Of a stretch of DNA of 64,000 nt, positions 54,334-63,081 are shown piece by piece. The number at the start of each line of letters is the position of its first letter. Positions within the stretch are counted from its first letter, which is position 1. The stretch comes from Aquabacterium sp. (lineage in GTDB: Bacteria; Pseudomonadota; Gammaproteobacteria; Burkholderiales; Burkholderiaceae_C): positions 62,001 to 126,000 of the forward strand of contig NZ_JAQSDR010000012.1 in the NCBI RefSeq assembly GCF_029946005.1. Direction: 5' to 3'. Both the position numbers and the translations under genes were made by a program. The notes under the pieces were generated by a model that saw nothing but the letters and a program-made list of their open reading frames with translations, had not been told where the DNA came from and made no database searches.

Positions 54334-55623
54334 TTAATGCGCTGGGGCCCGCGCGCTCCACCAGTCCAGCACCCCTTGGCCGGCCGCTTTGCCAGTGGCC
54401 AAGGTGGCGGTGAGCAGGTAGCCGCCCGTGGGCGCTTCCCAATCCAGCATCTCGCCTGCGCAGAACACGCCCTCAAGGGTGGGCAGCATCTGGTGGGCTG
54501 TCAGTGATTCAAAACGAACGCCACCCGCCGTGCTGATGGCTTCGTCGATCGGGCGTGCCGCCGCGAGCGTGATGGGCAGGGCTTTGAGCAGCTGCGCCAA
54601 TTGCACTGGGTCGGCCAGTTGCGCCGGGGTCAGCACTTCGTGCAAACAGGCCATCTTCACACCCTGGATGCCCAGGCAGCTTTTCAGGTGCGTGGACAGG
54701 CTGCGCGGGCCACGCGGGCGCTTGGTTTCGGTCAGCACTTGCTCGGGCGTGTGGGAGGGCAGCAGGTCGAGGTAGACGGTGGCGGAGCCGTGGGCCTCGA
54801 TGGCATCGCGGATGCGGGCCGAAAAAGCGTAAACCAGGCTGCCTTCGAGGCCGGTGAACGTGAGCACAAACTCACCTTGCTGGCGGTGCGTGTGGCCCTG
54901 GGCATCGGTGAAGCTCATGGCCACCGGCTTGATGGGATGACCGGCGAAGCGGTCGCGCAGGTGGTCGCTCCAGCCGGTGCGGTCGGGGGCGGTGGGGGCC
55001 ACGTCGAAGCCACAGTTGGACGGTTTGAGCGGGGCGATGTCGGCGCCGCGGGCTTGCAGCAGGGGCACCCAGGCGCCGTCGGAGCCCAGGCGTGCCCAGC
55101 TGGCACCGCCAAGGGCGAGCACCGTGGCGTCGGCCTGGGCGGTGATGTCGCCTTGCGGTGAGGTGAACTTCAGGGCGCCGTCTTCAGCCCAGCCCTGCCA
55201 GCGGTGCCGCATGTGGAAGCGCACGCCAGCTTCGCGCAGTCGATGCAGCCAGGCGCGCAGCAGCGGCGCAGCCTTCAAGTCCTTGGGGAAGACGCGCTGC
55301 GAGGTGCCCACGAAGGTCTCGACGCCCAGGGCCTGCGCCCAGTCGCGCAGGACTTGCGGCGTGAAGGCTTCGATCGGCGGCGTGAGCGCGGCGCGGCGCT
55401 CGGCATAGCGGCCAAGGAAGAGTTCAATTGGTTCGGCGTGGGTGAGGTTGAGCCCGCCTTTGCCGGCCAGCAAGAACTTGCGGCCCACCGAGGGCATGGC
55501 GTCGTACACATCAACCTGCGCGCCACCGGCGGCCAGGGTTTCAGCGGCCATCAAGCCCGCAGGACCACCGCCGATGACGATGACGTGGGGGGCTGGGGCG
55601 GAGGAGGGGGTGGGCGTGGACAT
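54334..55623 (-). CDS. BaiN/HI0933-type NAD(P)/FAD flavoprotein
   Basis: The 429-residue protein has FAD motif VIGGGPAGLMAAETLA, a GRKFLLAGKGGLNLT element and the C-terminal GVFCAGEMLDWEAPTGGYLL segment. These are typical of the TIGR03862/HI0933 group of flavoproteins. Activity is unknown; BaiN-type reductases and RNA-modifying relatives exist. It is transcribed in the same direction as the guanidine operon upstream but separated by about 90 bp with a terminator-like hairpin. Confidence 0.88.
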   Translation of the reverse strand: MSTPTPSSAPAPHVIVIGGGPAGLMAAETLAAGGAQVDVYDAMPSVGRKFLLAGKGGLNLTHAEPIELFLGRYAERRAALTPPIEAFTPQVLRDWAQALGVETFVGTSQRVFPKDLKAAPLLRAWLHRLREAGVRFHMRHRWQGWAEDGALKFTSPQGDITAQADATVLALGGASWARLGSDGAWVPLLQARGADIAPLKPSNCGFDVAPTAPDRTGWSDHLRDRFAGHPIKPVAMSFTDAQGHTHRQQGEFVLTFTGLEGSLVYAFSARIRDAIEAHGSATVYLDLLPSHTPEQVLTETKRPRGPRSLSTHLKSCLGIQGVKMACLHEVLTPAQLADPVQLAQLLKALPITLAAARPIDEAISTAGGVRFESLTAHQMLPTLEGVFCAGEMLDWEAPTGGYLLTATLATGKAAGQGVLDWWSARAPAH

Positions 55624-55658
55624 GGCAGGCGGCGCGGGGCGGGTGCCCCTGGGATCGG

Positions 55659-55689
55659 AAAACAGCCGCCGAGTGTCGCATGGCGGCGG
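55659..55689 (-). terminator. Probable terminator of the guanidine operon
   Basis: On the minus strand CCGCCG/CGGCGG (complements of 55684-55689 and 55666-55671, 12-nt loop) is followed by CTGTTTTCC. It lies about 24 bp past the carboxylase stop. Confidence 0.45.
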
Positions 55690-55713
55690 GTTTTCGGGCC
55701 CTTGCCTGGCCTT

Positions 55714-58700
55714 TCAAGCCAGAACCACCACGTCCTGCCCTGCCGTGACGCCGCTGCCCTCCTGGCAGCGAACCTGCAGCACGGTGCCGTCCACCGGGGC
55801 CAACACGGGGAACTCCATCTTCATGGATTCGACCACGGCCAGGGTTTGGCCTTCGGTCACGGTGTCGCCTTCGGCCACCAGCACCTTCCAGACGCTGCCC
55901 GGCACGGGGCTGGCGACGGCACGCGCGCCGGGCGGCAAGGCTTGGTCGTCGGACGGCGGGTTGACGTCGAGTTCGCTCAGGCTGCCGTCCTGTCCGCTGG
56001 CCTTCCAGCGTTCGCGCTCGGCATCGAACGAGGCTTGCTGTTGCGACTTGAAGGCCTTGATGCTGGGCGCCTCGTCGGCCAGGAAGCGCTGGTAGTCGGC
56101 GAGGCTAAACTGGCCATGCTCGACCTTGAGCTTGAAGCGGCCAGCGGGGAAGTCGCGGCGCAGTTGCAGCAGTTCCTCTTCGGCAACCGGGTAGAAGCGG
56201 ATCTGATCGAAGAAGCGCAGCAGCCAGGGCTTGCCCGCTTCGAAGTCGATGGCGCCACTGCGTTCATCGCGCCAGCGGTTCCACATCTGGATGGTGCGGC
56301 CAACGAACTGGTAGCCGCCAGGGCCCTCCATGCCGTAGACGCACATGTAGGCGCCGCCGATGCCCACCGCGTTCTCGGGCGTCCAGGTGCGGGCCGGGTT
56401 GTACTTGGTGGTGACCAGGCGGTGGCGCGGGTCCAGCGGCGTGGCCACGGGGGCGCCCAGGTAGACATCGCCCAGGCCCATGACCAGGTAGCTGGCATCG
56501 AAGACGATGCGCTTGACGTCGTCAATGCTGTCCAGGCCGTTGATGCGGCGGATGAACTCGATGTTGCTGGGGCACCAGGGCGCATCGGCGCGCACCGACT
56601 GCATGTATTTCTCGATGGCCAGCTTGGTGGCGCTGTCGTCCCACGACAAGGGCAGCCAGACGGTGCGCGTCGGGACCACGATGTCGGCGGTGGAGCCGAG
56701 TTGTTCGTCGGCCTGTTTCAGGGCGGTGAGCAGTTCGTGGCGCGGCAACACGCAAGGGTCGAAATGGACCTGCAGCGAGCGGATGCCGGGGGTCATGTCG
56801 ATGATGCCGGGCAGCTTGCTCGCGTCGCGGTGGCCTTGCAGCCAGGCCATCAAGGCATGCACACGGAAGCGCAGGGTCAGGTCCAGCACCAGCGGGCCGA
56901 GTTCGACCAGCAGGTAGCGGTCGCCAGCCTGGCGGATGCACAGGGCAGGCTCCTCGCCTTGCGGTGTGTGGCGGGCGGCGCGCTGGTAGACGATGGGGGA
57001 CAAGGTGGTTGCCACCTCCGCGGCAGGCACGGCTGCTGGCAGCGTGGGCAAGGGGCCGGTGCCCGCCAGCCAAGCCTCTTGCGCGGTCAGCAGGGACTGC
57101 GCTTGCTCGGCGTGCAGGGCCTGGAAGCGGATGGTGTCGCCGGGTTTGAGCTGGCCCAGCTTCCAGCGCTCGGCGGCCACGACCACGGCCGGGCACACGA
57201 AGCCGCCCAGGCTCGGGCCATCGGGGCCAAGGATGACGGGCATGTCGCCCGTGAAGTCGATGGCGCCGATGGCGTAGGCGTTGTCGTGGATGTTGGACGG
57301 GTGCAGTCCCGCTTCACCGCCATCGGTGCGCGCCCATTGCGGCTTGGGGCCGATGAGGCGCACGCCGGTCCGGCTGGAGTTGTAGTGCACCTGCCAGTCG
57401 GTGTCAAAAAAGGTGGCGATGTCTTCGGGGGTGAAGAAATCAGGCGCGCCGTGGGGGCCATAGAGCACGCCGATCTGCCATTGCTGGCTCAGGGTGGGGG
57501 CTTCGCTTTTAACCGGCGGCGTGGTCATGTTGGCACTGACGGGCCACACGTGCAGCAAGTCGCCGGTGCGCAGGGTGCGGCCAGCGTGGCCGCCGAATTG
57601 GCCCAGGGTGAAGGTGCTGCGGCTGCCCAGGTACAGGGGCACGTCCAGGCCGCCTTGCACGGCCAGGTAGGTGCGCGCGCCGGGCCGACCATGCGGCACT
57701 GCGCCCAGTTTGAGTGTTTGTCCGCCGTTGATGGTGATGGCCTGGTTGAAGGGCGCCTCAGCGCCATTGACCGTGGCCACCATGGGCGCGCCGCTGAGCG
57801 CGATGACCACGTCATCGTGGAAGCGCAGCGTGGGGCCGGACAGCGTGCATTCGAGGGCGGCGGCATCGGTGTTGTTGCCCACGATTTGATTGGCCAGGCG
57901 CAGGTTCAGGTCGTCCATGGGGCCGGAGGGCGGCACGCCCACATCCCAGTAGCCTTGGCGGCCGGGCCAGTCCTGCACGGTGGTTTGCACGCCGGGGTCC
58001 AGGACCTCGACTGCGCGCGGGTGCCAGGCCAGTTGCGACAAGGTCTTGGTGATGACCTCGCCCTTGGCGAACACTTCTGAGGCGGTGACGGCGCGCAGGT
58101 AGCGCAGATTGGTTTCGATGCCCGCCAGCCGCGTGTCGGCCAGGGCTTGCTGCAGCTTGGCCACGGCCTGCTCACGCGTGTCGGCAGTGACGATCAGTTT
58201 GCCGATCATCGGGTCGTAGTGGGGCGGCACGTCGGTGCCAGTGTCGACCCAGGTGTCCACGCGCGCATCGCTTGGAAAGACGACCTCGGTGAGCACGCCC
58301 GCGCTGGGTTGGAAGTTGCGCGAGGGGTCTTCGGCATAGAGGCGCACCTGGATGGACGCGCCTTTGGGTTCGGGTGCTGGCAGCGCGAGCTGGTCACCAC
58401 GCGCCAGGCCGACCATCCACTCGACCAGGTCGATGCCGGTGACTTGTTCGGTCACGCCATGTTCCACCTGCAAGCGCGTGTTGACTTCGAGGAAGTAGAA
58501 GGCGCCCGTGTCGGCGTCGAGCACGTACTCGACGGTGCCTGCAGATCGGTAGCTCACGGCCTGGCCCAGGCGCACGGCGGCCTTCAGCAAGGCGTCGCGC
58601 GTCTCGGGTTTCAGGTGCGGTGCGGGGGTCTCTTCAATGACCTTTTGGTTGCGGCGCTGGGCCGAGCAATCGCGCTCACCCAAAGCCACCACCTGGCCTT

Positions 58701-59349
58701 GCCCATCGCCGAACAACTGCACTTCGATGTGGCGCGCATGCTCGACAAACTTCTCCAGGAACAAGCCCGCATCCTTGAAGTTGCTGCGGGCCAGTCGTTC
58801 GACCGCTTCATAAGCCGCATCCAGCTCAGCCGCATTGCGCACGAGCCGCATGCCGATGCCGCCGCCGCCAGCGGTGCTCTTCAGCATCATGGGGTAGCCG
58901 ATGCGCTGGGCTTGAACCCGCGCATCGGGGGCGTCACTCAGCAACTCGCTGCCGGGCAGCAAAGGCACATCGTGCTGCTGCGCCAAGGCGCGGGCCGTGT
59001 GCTTCAAGCCAAAGGCGCGCATCTGCTCGCCGGTGGGGCCGATGAAGGCAATGCCCGCTTGCTCGCAGGCATCGGCGAAGCCGGGGTTTTCTGACAGGAA
59101 ACCGTAGCCGGGGTGGATGGCGCCCGCGCCGGTTTCGCGCGCGGCAGCGAGGATGCGGTCCACATCGAGGTAACTTTGTGCGGCGGGCGCGGGGCCGATG
59201 CACACGCTGGCATCGGCCATGGCCACGTGGCGCGCATCGGCATCGGCTTCAGAATAGACGGCCACGGAGCGCAGGCCCATCTTGCGCAGGGTGCGGATGA
59301 TGCGGCAGGCGATGGCGCCGCGGTTGGCGATCAGGACGGTGTCGAACAT
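55714..59349 (-). CDS. Biotin-dependent guanidine carboxylase (urea-carboxylase family)
   Basis: The 1211-residue multidomain protein has an N-terminal biotin carboxylase domain (about 1-450; [28 protein letters not shown]). A carboxyltransferase made of KipA/AHS2-like and KipI/AHS1-like halves follows (about 460-1050; [20 protein letters not shown]). The C-terminal biotinyl domain has Lys1177 in ESMKMEF. Standard annotation is urea carboxylase. The guanidine-I riboswitch upstream and the adjacent UAAP genes point to guanidine as substrate, giving carboxyguanidine. The Asp-versus-Asn residue that separates the two activities was not resolved by eye. No allophanate hydrolase gene follows. Confidence 0.92.
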   Translation of the reverse strand: MFDTVLIANRGAIACRIIRTLRKMGLRSVAVYSEADADARHVAMADASVCIGPAPAAQSYLDVDRILAAARETGAGAIHPGYGFLSENPGFADACEQAGIAFIGPTGEQMRAFGLKHTARALAQQHDVPLLPGSELLSDAPDARVQAQRIGYPMMLKSTAGGGGIGMRLVRNAAELDAAYEAVERLARSNFKDAGLFLEKFVEHARHIEVQLFGDGQGQVVALGERDCSAQRRNQKVIEETPAPHLKPETRDALLKAAVRLGQAVSYRSAGTVEYVLDADTGAFYFLEVNTRLQVEHGVTEQVTGIDLVEWMVGLARGDQLALPAPEPKGASIQVRLYAEDPSRNFQPSAGVLTEVVFPSDARVDTWVDTGTDVPPHYDPMIGKLIVTADTREQAVAKLQQALADTRLAGIETNLRYLRAVTASEVFAKGEVITKTLSQLAWHPRAVEVLDPGVQTTVQDWPGRQGYWDVGVPPSGPMDDLNLRLANQIVGNNTDAAALECTLSGPTLRFHDDVVIALSGAPMVATVNGAEAPFNQAITINGGQTLKLGAVPHGRPGARTYLAVQGGLDVPLYLGSRSTFTLGQFGGHAGRTLRTGDLLHVWPVSANMTTPPVKSEAPTLSQQWQIGVLYGPHGAPDFFTPEDIATFFDTDWQVHYNSSRTGVRLIGPKPQWARTDGGEAGLHPSNIHDNAYAIGAIDFTGDMPVILGPDGPSLGGFVCPAVVVAAERWKLGQLKPGDTIRFQALHAEQAQSLLTAQEAWLAGTGPLPTLPAAVPAAEVATTLSPIVYQRAARHTPQGEEPALCIRQAGDRYLLVELGPLVLDLTLRFRVHALMAWLQGHRDASKLPGIIDMTPGIRSLQVHFDPCVLPRHELLTALKQADEQLGSTADIVVPTRTVWLPLSWDDSATKLAIEKYMQSVRADAPWCPSNIEFIRRINGLDSIDDVKRIVFDASYLVMGLGDVYLGAPVATPLDPRHRLVTTKYNPARTWTPENAVGIGGAYMCVYGMEGPGGYQFVGRTIQMWNRWRDERSGAIDFEAGKPWLLRFFDQIRFYPVAEEELLQLRRDFPAGRFKLKVEHGQFSLADYQRFLADEAPSIKAFKSQQQASFDAERERWKASGQDGSLSELDVNPPSDDQALPPGARAVASPVPGSVWKVLVAEGDTVTEGQTLAVVESMKMEFPVLAPVDGTVLQVRCQEGSGVTAGQDVVVLA

Positions 59350-59356
59350 GGTGTGG

Positions 59357-60004
59357 TCAGTCCCAGATCAGGAATTGCGCAGGGGTGGGGTTGTAGGCGT
59401 TGCAGGGGTTGTTGAGCTGCGGGCAGTTGGACACCAGCATCAGGATGTCCATCTCGGCGCGCAGCTCCACATACTTGCCGGGCCCCGAGACGCCGTCTTC
59501 GAACTTCAGGCCGCCATCCGCGGTGACCGGCACGTTCATGAAGAAGTTGACGTTGGGCACCAGGTCGCGCTTGCCCAGGCCGATGTCGGCGTGCTGAAGC
59601 GCAATCAGGTAGTTGTCGCGGCAGCTGTGCATGAACTTCTTTTGCAAGGCATAGCGCACGGTGTTGCTCTCGGCGGCACAGGCACCACCCAGCGTGTCGT
59701 GGCGGCCACAGGTGTCGGCCACGATGGTCAGCATCGGCCGCGCTTCGCTGCTCATCAGCACGGTGCCGGTGGTCAGGTAGATGCCGCCCTGCGACAGCAT
59801 GGTGTCGGTGGCGCTGTAGTGCTCGGCCGGGTCTTGCGCGTTGTAGAAGATCACGTCGACGGCCTGGTTGCCCTCTAAATCGACGATGCGCAGGGTCTGG
59901 CCTTGCTTGATCGTTTTCAAGTAAGGCTCGCCCGAGGGCAGCTTGTGATTGAGCACGGCGCGCTCGGGCAACAGGGCGCTTTCCTGGATGCGGATGGCGG
60001 TCAT
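59357..60004 (-). CDS. UAAP2-type DUF1989 protein, predicted carboxyguanidine deiminase subunit
   Basis: The 215-residue DUF1989 protein contains [18 protein letters not shown], a cysteine in [11 protein letters not shown] and [14 protein letters not shown]. It is the smaller of the two urea-amidolyase-associated proteins, since reassigned as subunits of carboxyguanidine deiminase, which makes allophanate and ammonia. It lies 7 bp upstream of the carboxylase and 18 bp downstream of its paralogue. The subunit letter (CgdA or CgdB) is not assigned here. Confidence 0.88.
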   Translation of the reverse strand: MTAIRIQESALLPERAVLNHKLPSGEPYLKTIKQGQTLRIVDLEGNQAVDVIFYNAQDPAEHYSATDTMLSQGGIYLTTGTVLMSSEARPMLTIVADTCGRHDTLGGACAAESNTVRYALQKKFMHSCRDNYLIALQHADIGLGKRDLVPNVNFFMNVPVTADGGLKFEDGVSGPGKYVELRAEMDILMLVSNCPQLNNPCNAYNPTPAQFLIWD

Positions 60005-60022
60005 GGTGTGGCGTCCTTCAGG

Positions 60023-60826
60023 TCAGAGGTACAGCATGTCGGCGTTGTGAATGGCCCGCGCGCACTCGGGGCGGAAGGCGCGGCAAACGTCGTCCTTCGG
60101 TGCGGGGCCGCTGCGCCAGGCGGCCAGGCCAACCTTCTTGGGCGCGTAGCTCAACGAGGGGTCTAGCGGATGCGGTGCGGTCGAGAGGGCGATCAAGGTG
60201 TCCATGTCGAAGCGCAGTTGCACGGCCCCGCCAGCCTTGGCGTGGCCTGGGGCGAACTGGAAGCGGCCTTCCTCATCGACGCTGACCTTGCTGAAGAAGT
60301 TGACCGGTGCGATCAGGTCGCGGCGGCTCAGGCCGTGCTTGCCGATCTCGATCAGCAGGCCATCCTTGCCGCTGCGGTACATGGCGTTGCGGTGCGTGTC
60401 GAAGCTGCGCTCGCCGTACTGCTTCTTCAATCGCTCAGCATCCAGCAGGCCGCCCATGGGGTCGTGCCAGCCGACCGTGTCCAGCGTGATGCTGGCCAGT
60501 GATCGCCCCATGTCGCTCATCAGCACGTGGCCGCGCGTGTAGTGCGCGGTGTGCTGGGCCTTGAGCGAATCGGGCATGTTGTAGCGCTCCAATTTCTCGC
60601 GTGCCGAATACAACACCATGCTGAGGTTGGCGCCGTCTTCCAGCGCCACCATGCGCAGGCTGCTGCCACGCGGCATCACGTAAGACCAATGGCTGCCGCC
60701 CGGCACGATCTCGGACCACATCACCAAGTCTTCAGGCAGGTCTGGGGCGAAGCGCTTCCACAGCGCGGGCACGTCCACCGGGTCGGCGGCCGTGGGGTTG
60801 GCGGGGATCTCGGCGAAGCTTTCCAT
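60023..60826 (-). CDS. UAAP1-type DUF1989 protein, predicted carboxyguanidine deiminase subunit
   Basis: The 267-residue DUF1989 protein contains VPGGSHWSYVMPRGSSLRMV, the conserved TVGWHDPMGG and FFSKVSVDEEGRF. It is the larger partner of the 59357-60004 protein. AAGGAG lies 8 nt before ATG 60826, which decides against the longer frame from 60907. It follows the ABC ATPase by 35 bp in the same operon. Together the two are expected to hydrolyse carboxyguanidine. Confidence 0.88.
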   Translation of the reverse strand: MESFAEIPANPTAADPVDVPALWKRFAPDLPEDLVMWSEIVPGGSHWSYVMPRGSSLRMVALEDGANLSMVLYSAREKLERYNMPDSLKAQHTAHYTRGHVLMSDMGRSLASITLDTVGWHDPMGGLLDAERLKKQYGERSFDTHRNAMYRSGKDGLLIEIGKHGLSRRDLIAPVNFFSKVSVDEEGRFQFAPGHAKAGGAVQLRFDMDTLIALSTAPHPLDPSLSYAPKKVGLAAWRSGPAPKDDVCRAFRPECARAIHNADMLYL

Positions 60827-60861
60827 GCTCAAGGCTCCTTCTTCATCAGTCAATGCTGGCA

Positions 60862-61737
60862 TCAATGGGATGACGCGCCTGAGGCCACGTCCTGGGCCGA
60901 CTTGCACAATTGGTCCAACAGTTCGAAGTCGGTCTTCATGCCCGAGGTCTCGCGAATGCGGTCTAGCAGCAGGCGCTTGAGCTGCAGAAACTCGGGCGAC
61001 AGCTTCATGTCTTGATCGCGGATCAAAGGCAGCGGCACCGCGTGGATCGAATCGATGCGGCCCGGACGCGGCGCCATCAGCACCACGCGGTGGCCCAGGT
61101 ACATGGCCTCTTCCACGTCGTGCGTGACGAAGACGATGGTGGTGCGCTCCAGCTTGTGCACGTGCATGATCAGGTCGTGCATGACCTCGCGCGTCTGCGC
61201 GTCCAGCGCACCGAAGGGCTCGTCCATCAGGATGATGGGTGGCTTGCTCATCAAGGCCCGCGCAATGGCCACGCGTTGCTGCATGCCGCCCGACAGCTCG
61301 CTGGGGTAAGACTTGGCCACGTGCGTCAGGCCCATCAGGCGCAGCAGCGCATCGGCACGGCCCGCGGCGTTCTCCACGTCGTTGCTGGTGCGGCCATCGG
61401 TGTGGGTTTTCAGCTGGCGACAGAACTTGATGTTGTCCTGCACCGTGAGCCAGGGGTAGAGGCTGTAGTGCTGGAACACCATGACGCGGTCTGGCCCCGG
61501 CCCATGGATGGGCTGGCCGTTCACGCGCACGGCGCCCTGGCTGTGCGTTTCCAGCCCAGCGATGGTGCGCAGCAGGGTGGACTTGCCGCAGCCCGAGGCG
61601 CCCACAAGCGTCACGAATTCATTGGGCGCGATGTGCAGGTTGATGTCCTGCAGCGCGGGATTGGAAGCGCCTGGATAGGTCTTGAACAAGCCCTGGCATT
61701 CGATGCCCACGGACAGGGGTGGCGGGAAGGTGCTCAT
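60862..61737 (-). CDS. ABC transporter ATP-binding protein (predicted guanidine uptake)
   Basis: The 291-residue ATPase of the nitrate/taurine/sulfonate importer class has Walker [10 protein letters not shown], signature [15 protein letters not shown] and Walker B IILMDEP with EPFGALD. The switch His lies in VTHDVEEA. The riboswitch and partner genes make guanidine the likely substrate. It starts 6 bp after the permease stop. A C-terminal extension of about 30 residues ([11 protein letters not shown]) is typical of this class. Confidence 0.9.
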   Translation of the reverse strand: MSTFPPPLSVGIECQGLFKTYPGASNPALQDINLHIAPNEFVTLVGASGCGKSTLLRTIAGLETHSQGAVRVNGQPIHGPGPDRVMVFQHYSLYPWLTVQDNIKFCRQLKTHTDGRTSNDVENAAGRADALLRLMGLTHVAKSYPSELSGGMQQRVAIARALMSKPPIILMDEPFGALDAQTREVMHDLIMHVHKLERTTIVFVTHDVEEAMYLGHRVVLMAPRPGRIDSIHAVPLPLIRDQDMKLSPEFLQLKRLLLDRIRETSGMKTDFELLDQLCKSAQDVASGASSH

Positions 61738-61743
61738 GGGGTG

Positions 61744-62562
61744 TCAGCCTCGGACGTGCAGCCAGGGGAAAGCCTTGCGGTGGGACAGGCGGAACACCTG
61801 GTCGATCAGCAGGCCAATCAGGCCGATCAGCAAAATGCCCGCGAAGATTTTGTCGGTCTGAAGGAAGCGCTGCGCCTTCAAGATCGCGTAACCCAGGCCG
61901 GAGTTGGCGGCCACCAGTTCGGCCACCACCAAGTAGGTCCAGGCCCAGCCCATGGTGATGCGCAAGGTGTCCAGTAAGGCGGGCTTGACGGAGGGCACGA
62001 TCACCTTCTCCAGGATCTCCATGCGCGTGGCGCCCATGGTCTGCGCGGCCTCGATTTGCGGCAAGGGCACGCGGCGCACGTCTTCGGCCACCATCAGCAC
62101 CATCTGGAAGAAAGTGCCGATGAAGATGATGGCGATCTTGGCGCCCTCATCGATGCCCACCCACACCATCACCAGCGGCACAAAGGCCACGGCGGGCATG
62201 TAGCGCACAAAGTCCATCAGTGGCTCCAGCAGGGCCTGCACCGAGCGCCAGGTGCCGATGAACAAACCCAGCGGGATGGCGAGCAGCGCCGACAAGGCCC
62301 AGCCCACCACCACGCGCATCACGCTGATGCCCATGTCGCTCATCAACCCGTCGGCCCACCAGGCTTGGGCGCGGTCCAGCACCAATCCGGGGCCGGGCAG
62401 GAAGACCGGGTCCAGCGTGCCCATGGCGGCCAGCGCAGCCCACAGCAGCATGGGAAAGATCAGGCCCACGCCCGCCAGCGTCCAGTACACCGGCGAGGGA
62501 ATGGCTTGGCGGATGGCCCACAGGCCGGGCGACCTGGGTGGTGATGAAGTGGCTTGCGACAT
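61744..62562 (-). CDS. ABC transporter permease (predicted guanidine uptake)
   Basis: The 272-residue inner-membrane permease has six helices and the EAA-loop region IEAAQTMGATRMEILEKVIVP. It resembles SsuC/TauC-type permeases. I chose ATG 62562 (MSQATSSPP) over the frame from 62607. It is 48 bp after the 59-codon ORF that directly follows the riboswitch. No substrate-binding protein gene is present in the operon as visible here. Confidence 0.9.
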   Translation of the reverse strand: MSQATSSPPRSPGLWAIRQAIPSPVYWTLAGVGLIFPMLLWAALAAMGTLDPVFLPGPGLVLDRAQAWWADGLMSDMGISVMRVVVGWALSALLAIPLGLFIGTWRSVQALLEPLMDFVRYMPAVAFVPLVMVWVGIDEGAKIAIIFIGTFFQMVLMVAEDVRRVPLPQIEAAQTMGATRMEILEKVIVPSVKPALLDTLRITMGWAWTYLVVAELVAANSGLGYAILKAQRFLQTDKIFAGILLIGLIGLLIDQVFRLSHRKAFPWLHVRG

Positions 62563-62610
62563 GGCTTCGGCTTGTTGTTGCGTGGAGTGATGGGCAGGCA
62601 TCCGCAAGCT

Positions 62611-62790
62611 TCAGGCCGTGCTGGGCTGGCCAAAAGGCAGCGCAGGGACGACGCGGTGGTGCGGGGCGGGCGAGGGGGTGAGCAGTTGCGCCGTGGTGTC
62701 GGGCAGGTGTGCTGTCAGCGCCTCAATCGCGGCGACCGCAACCAAGGCGCTGAGCACTGAACGCTTGAGAGATGGCAAGACACGGCGCAT
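62611..62790 (-). CDS. 59-residue ORF between the guanidine riboswitch and the permease
   Basis: ATG 62790 is followed by 59 codons starting MRRVLPSLKRSVLSALVAVA, with a basic N-terminus and a hydrophobic stretch (about 11-24) like an export signal. A Pro/His-rich tail ends GQPSTA. GGAG lies 5 nt before the ATG. In related operons this position is held by the periplasmic substrate-binding protein, so this could be a deletion relic that keeps only the signal peptide, or a real small protein. I recognise no family. Confidence 0.5.
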   Translation of the reverse strand: MRRVLPSLKRSVLSALVAVAAIEALTAHLPDTTAQLLTPSPAPHHRVVPALPFGQPSTA

Positions 62791-62840
62791 GGGGGCTCCA
62801 GGTGAGACAAAGCGAGAGAGAGCACTTCAGCAATCGAAGC

Positions 62841-62955
62841 GAATCTCCCGGGCTTTTGTCCCGCCGTGGAGCCTGCGTTGGTGAATGTGCCAACTCAGGC
62901 CGATGGCTCTCGGACCAGACATTTGGTTTGCACCAAACCGGAACCCTAGCCACCC
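62841..62955 (-). promoter_or_regulatory. Guanidine-I (ykkC) riboswitch
   Basis: On the minus strand the conserved blocks occur in order: CTAGGGTTCCG (complement of 62939-62949), CTGGTCCGAGAG (62907-62918), ACGGCGGGA (62859-62867) and GCCCGGGAGA (62844-62853). They match the guanidine-I aptamer consensus almost perfectly. It sits about 50 nt before the first ORF. No clear terminator follows, so translational control or another mechanism is likely. It identifies guanidine as the ligand and hence the operon's substrate. Confidence 0.96.
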
Positions 62956-63000
62956 TTTCGAGTCAACGATCGACGACATCGTTTCTCTCGCAACTTGGGT

Positions 63001-63018
63001 ATGCAAGCTTGATGCCAG
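63001..63018 (-). promoter_or_regulatory. Sigma-54 (-24/-12) promoter of the guanidine operon
   Basis: On the minus strand CTGGCATCAAGCTTGCAT has TGGCA and TTGCA with GG and GC exactly 10 nt apart. It matches YTGGCACGN4TTGCW except for T for C and C for G after TGGCA. The predicted start near 62990 is about 35 nt before the riboswitch aptamer. The -12 half is part of a 9-bp inverted repeat TGCAAGCTT/AAGCTTGCA (63002-63010 and 63040-63048). Confidence 0.75.
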
Positions 63019-63024
63019 ACCATT

Positions 63025-63041
63025 TGCACTGCTTTGGTGAA
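63025..63041. promoter_or_regulatory. NtrC-like binding site upstream of the sigma-54 promoter
   Basis: TGCACTGCTTTGGTGAA matches TGCACYNNNNTGGTGCA at all fixed positions except the penultimate C. It is centred about 45 bp upstream of the predicted start, which is closer than most NtrC enhancers. It supports nitrogen-limitation control. Confidence 0.5.
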
Positions 63042-63081
63042 GCTTGCACAATCGCCAGTCACCATGTGAAGGTCCCCAGCC

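Noticed and set aside
55204-58080. 958-codon open frame opposite the carboxylase
   Set aside because: It is an antisense shadow with repetitive Gly/His/Ala/Gln content and no domain. The carboxylase frame has all expected motifs.
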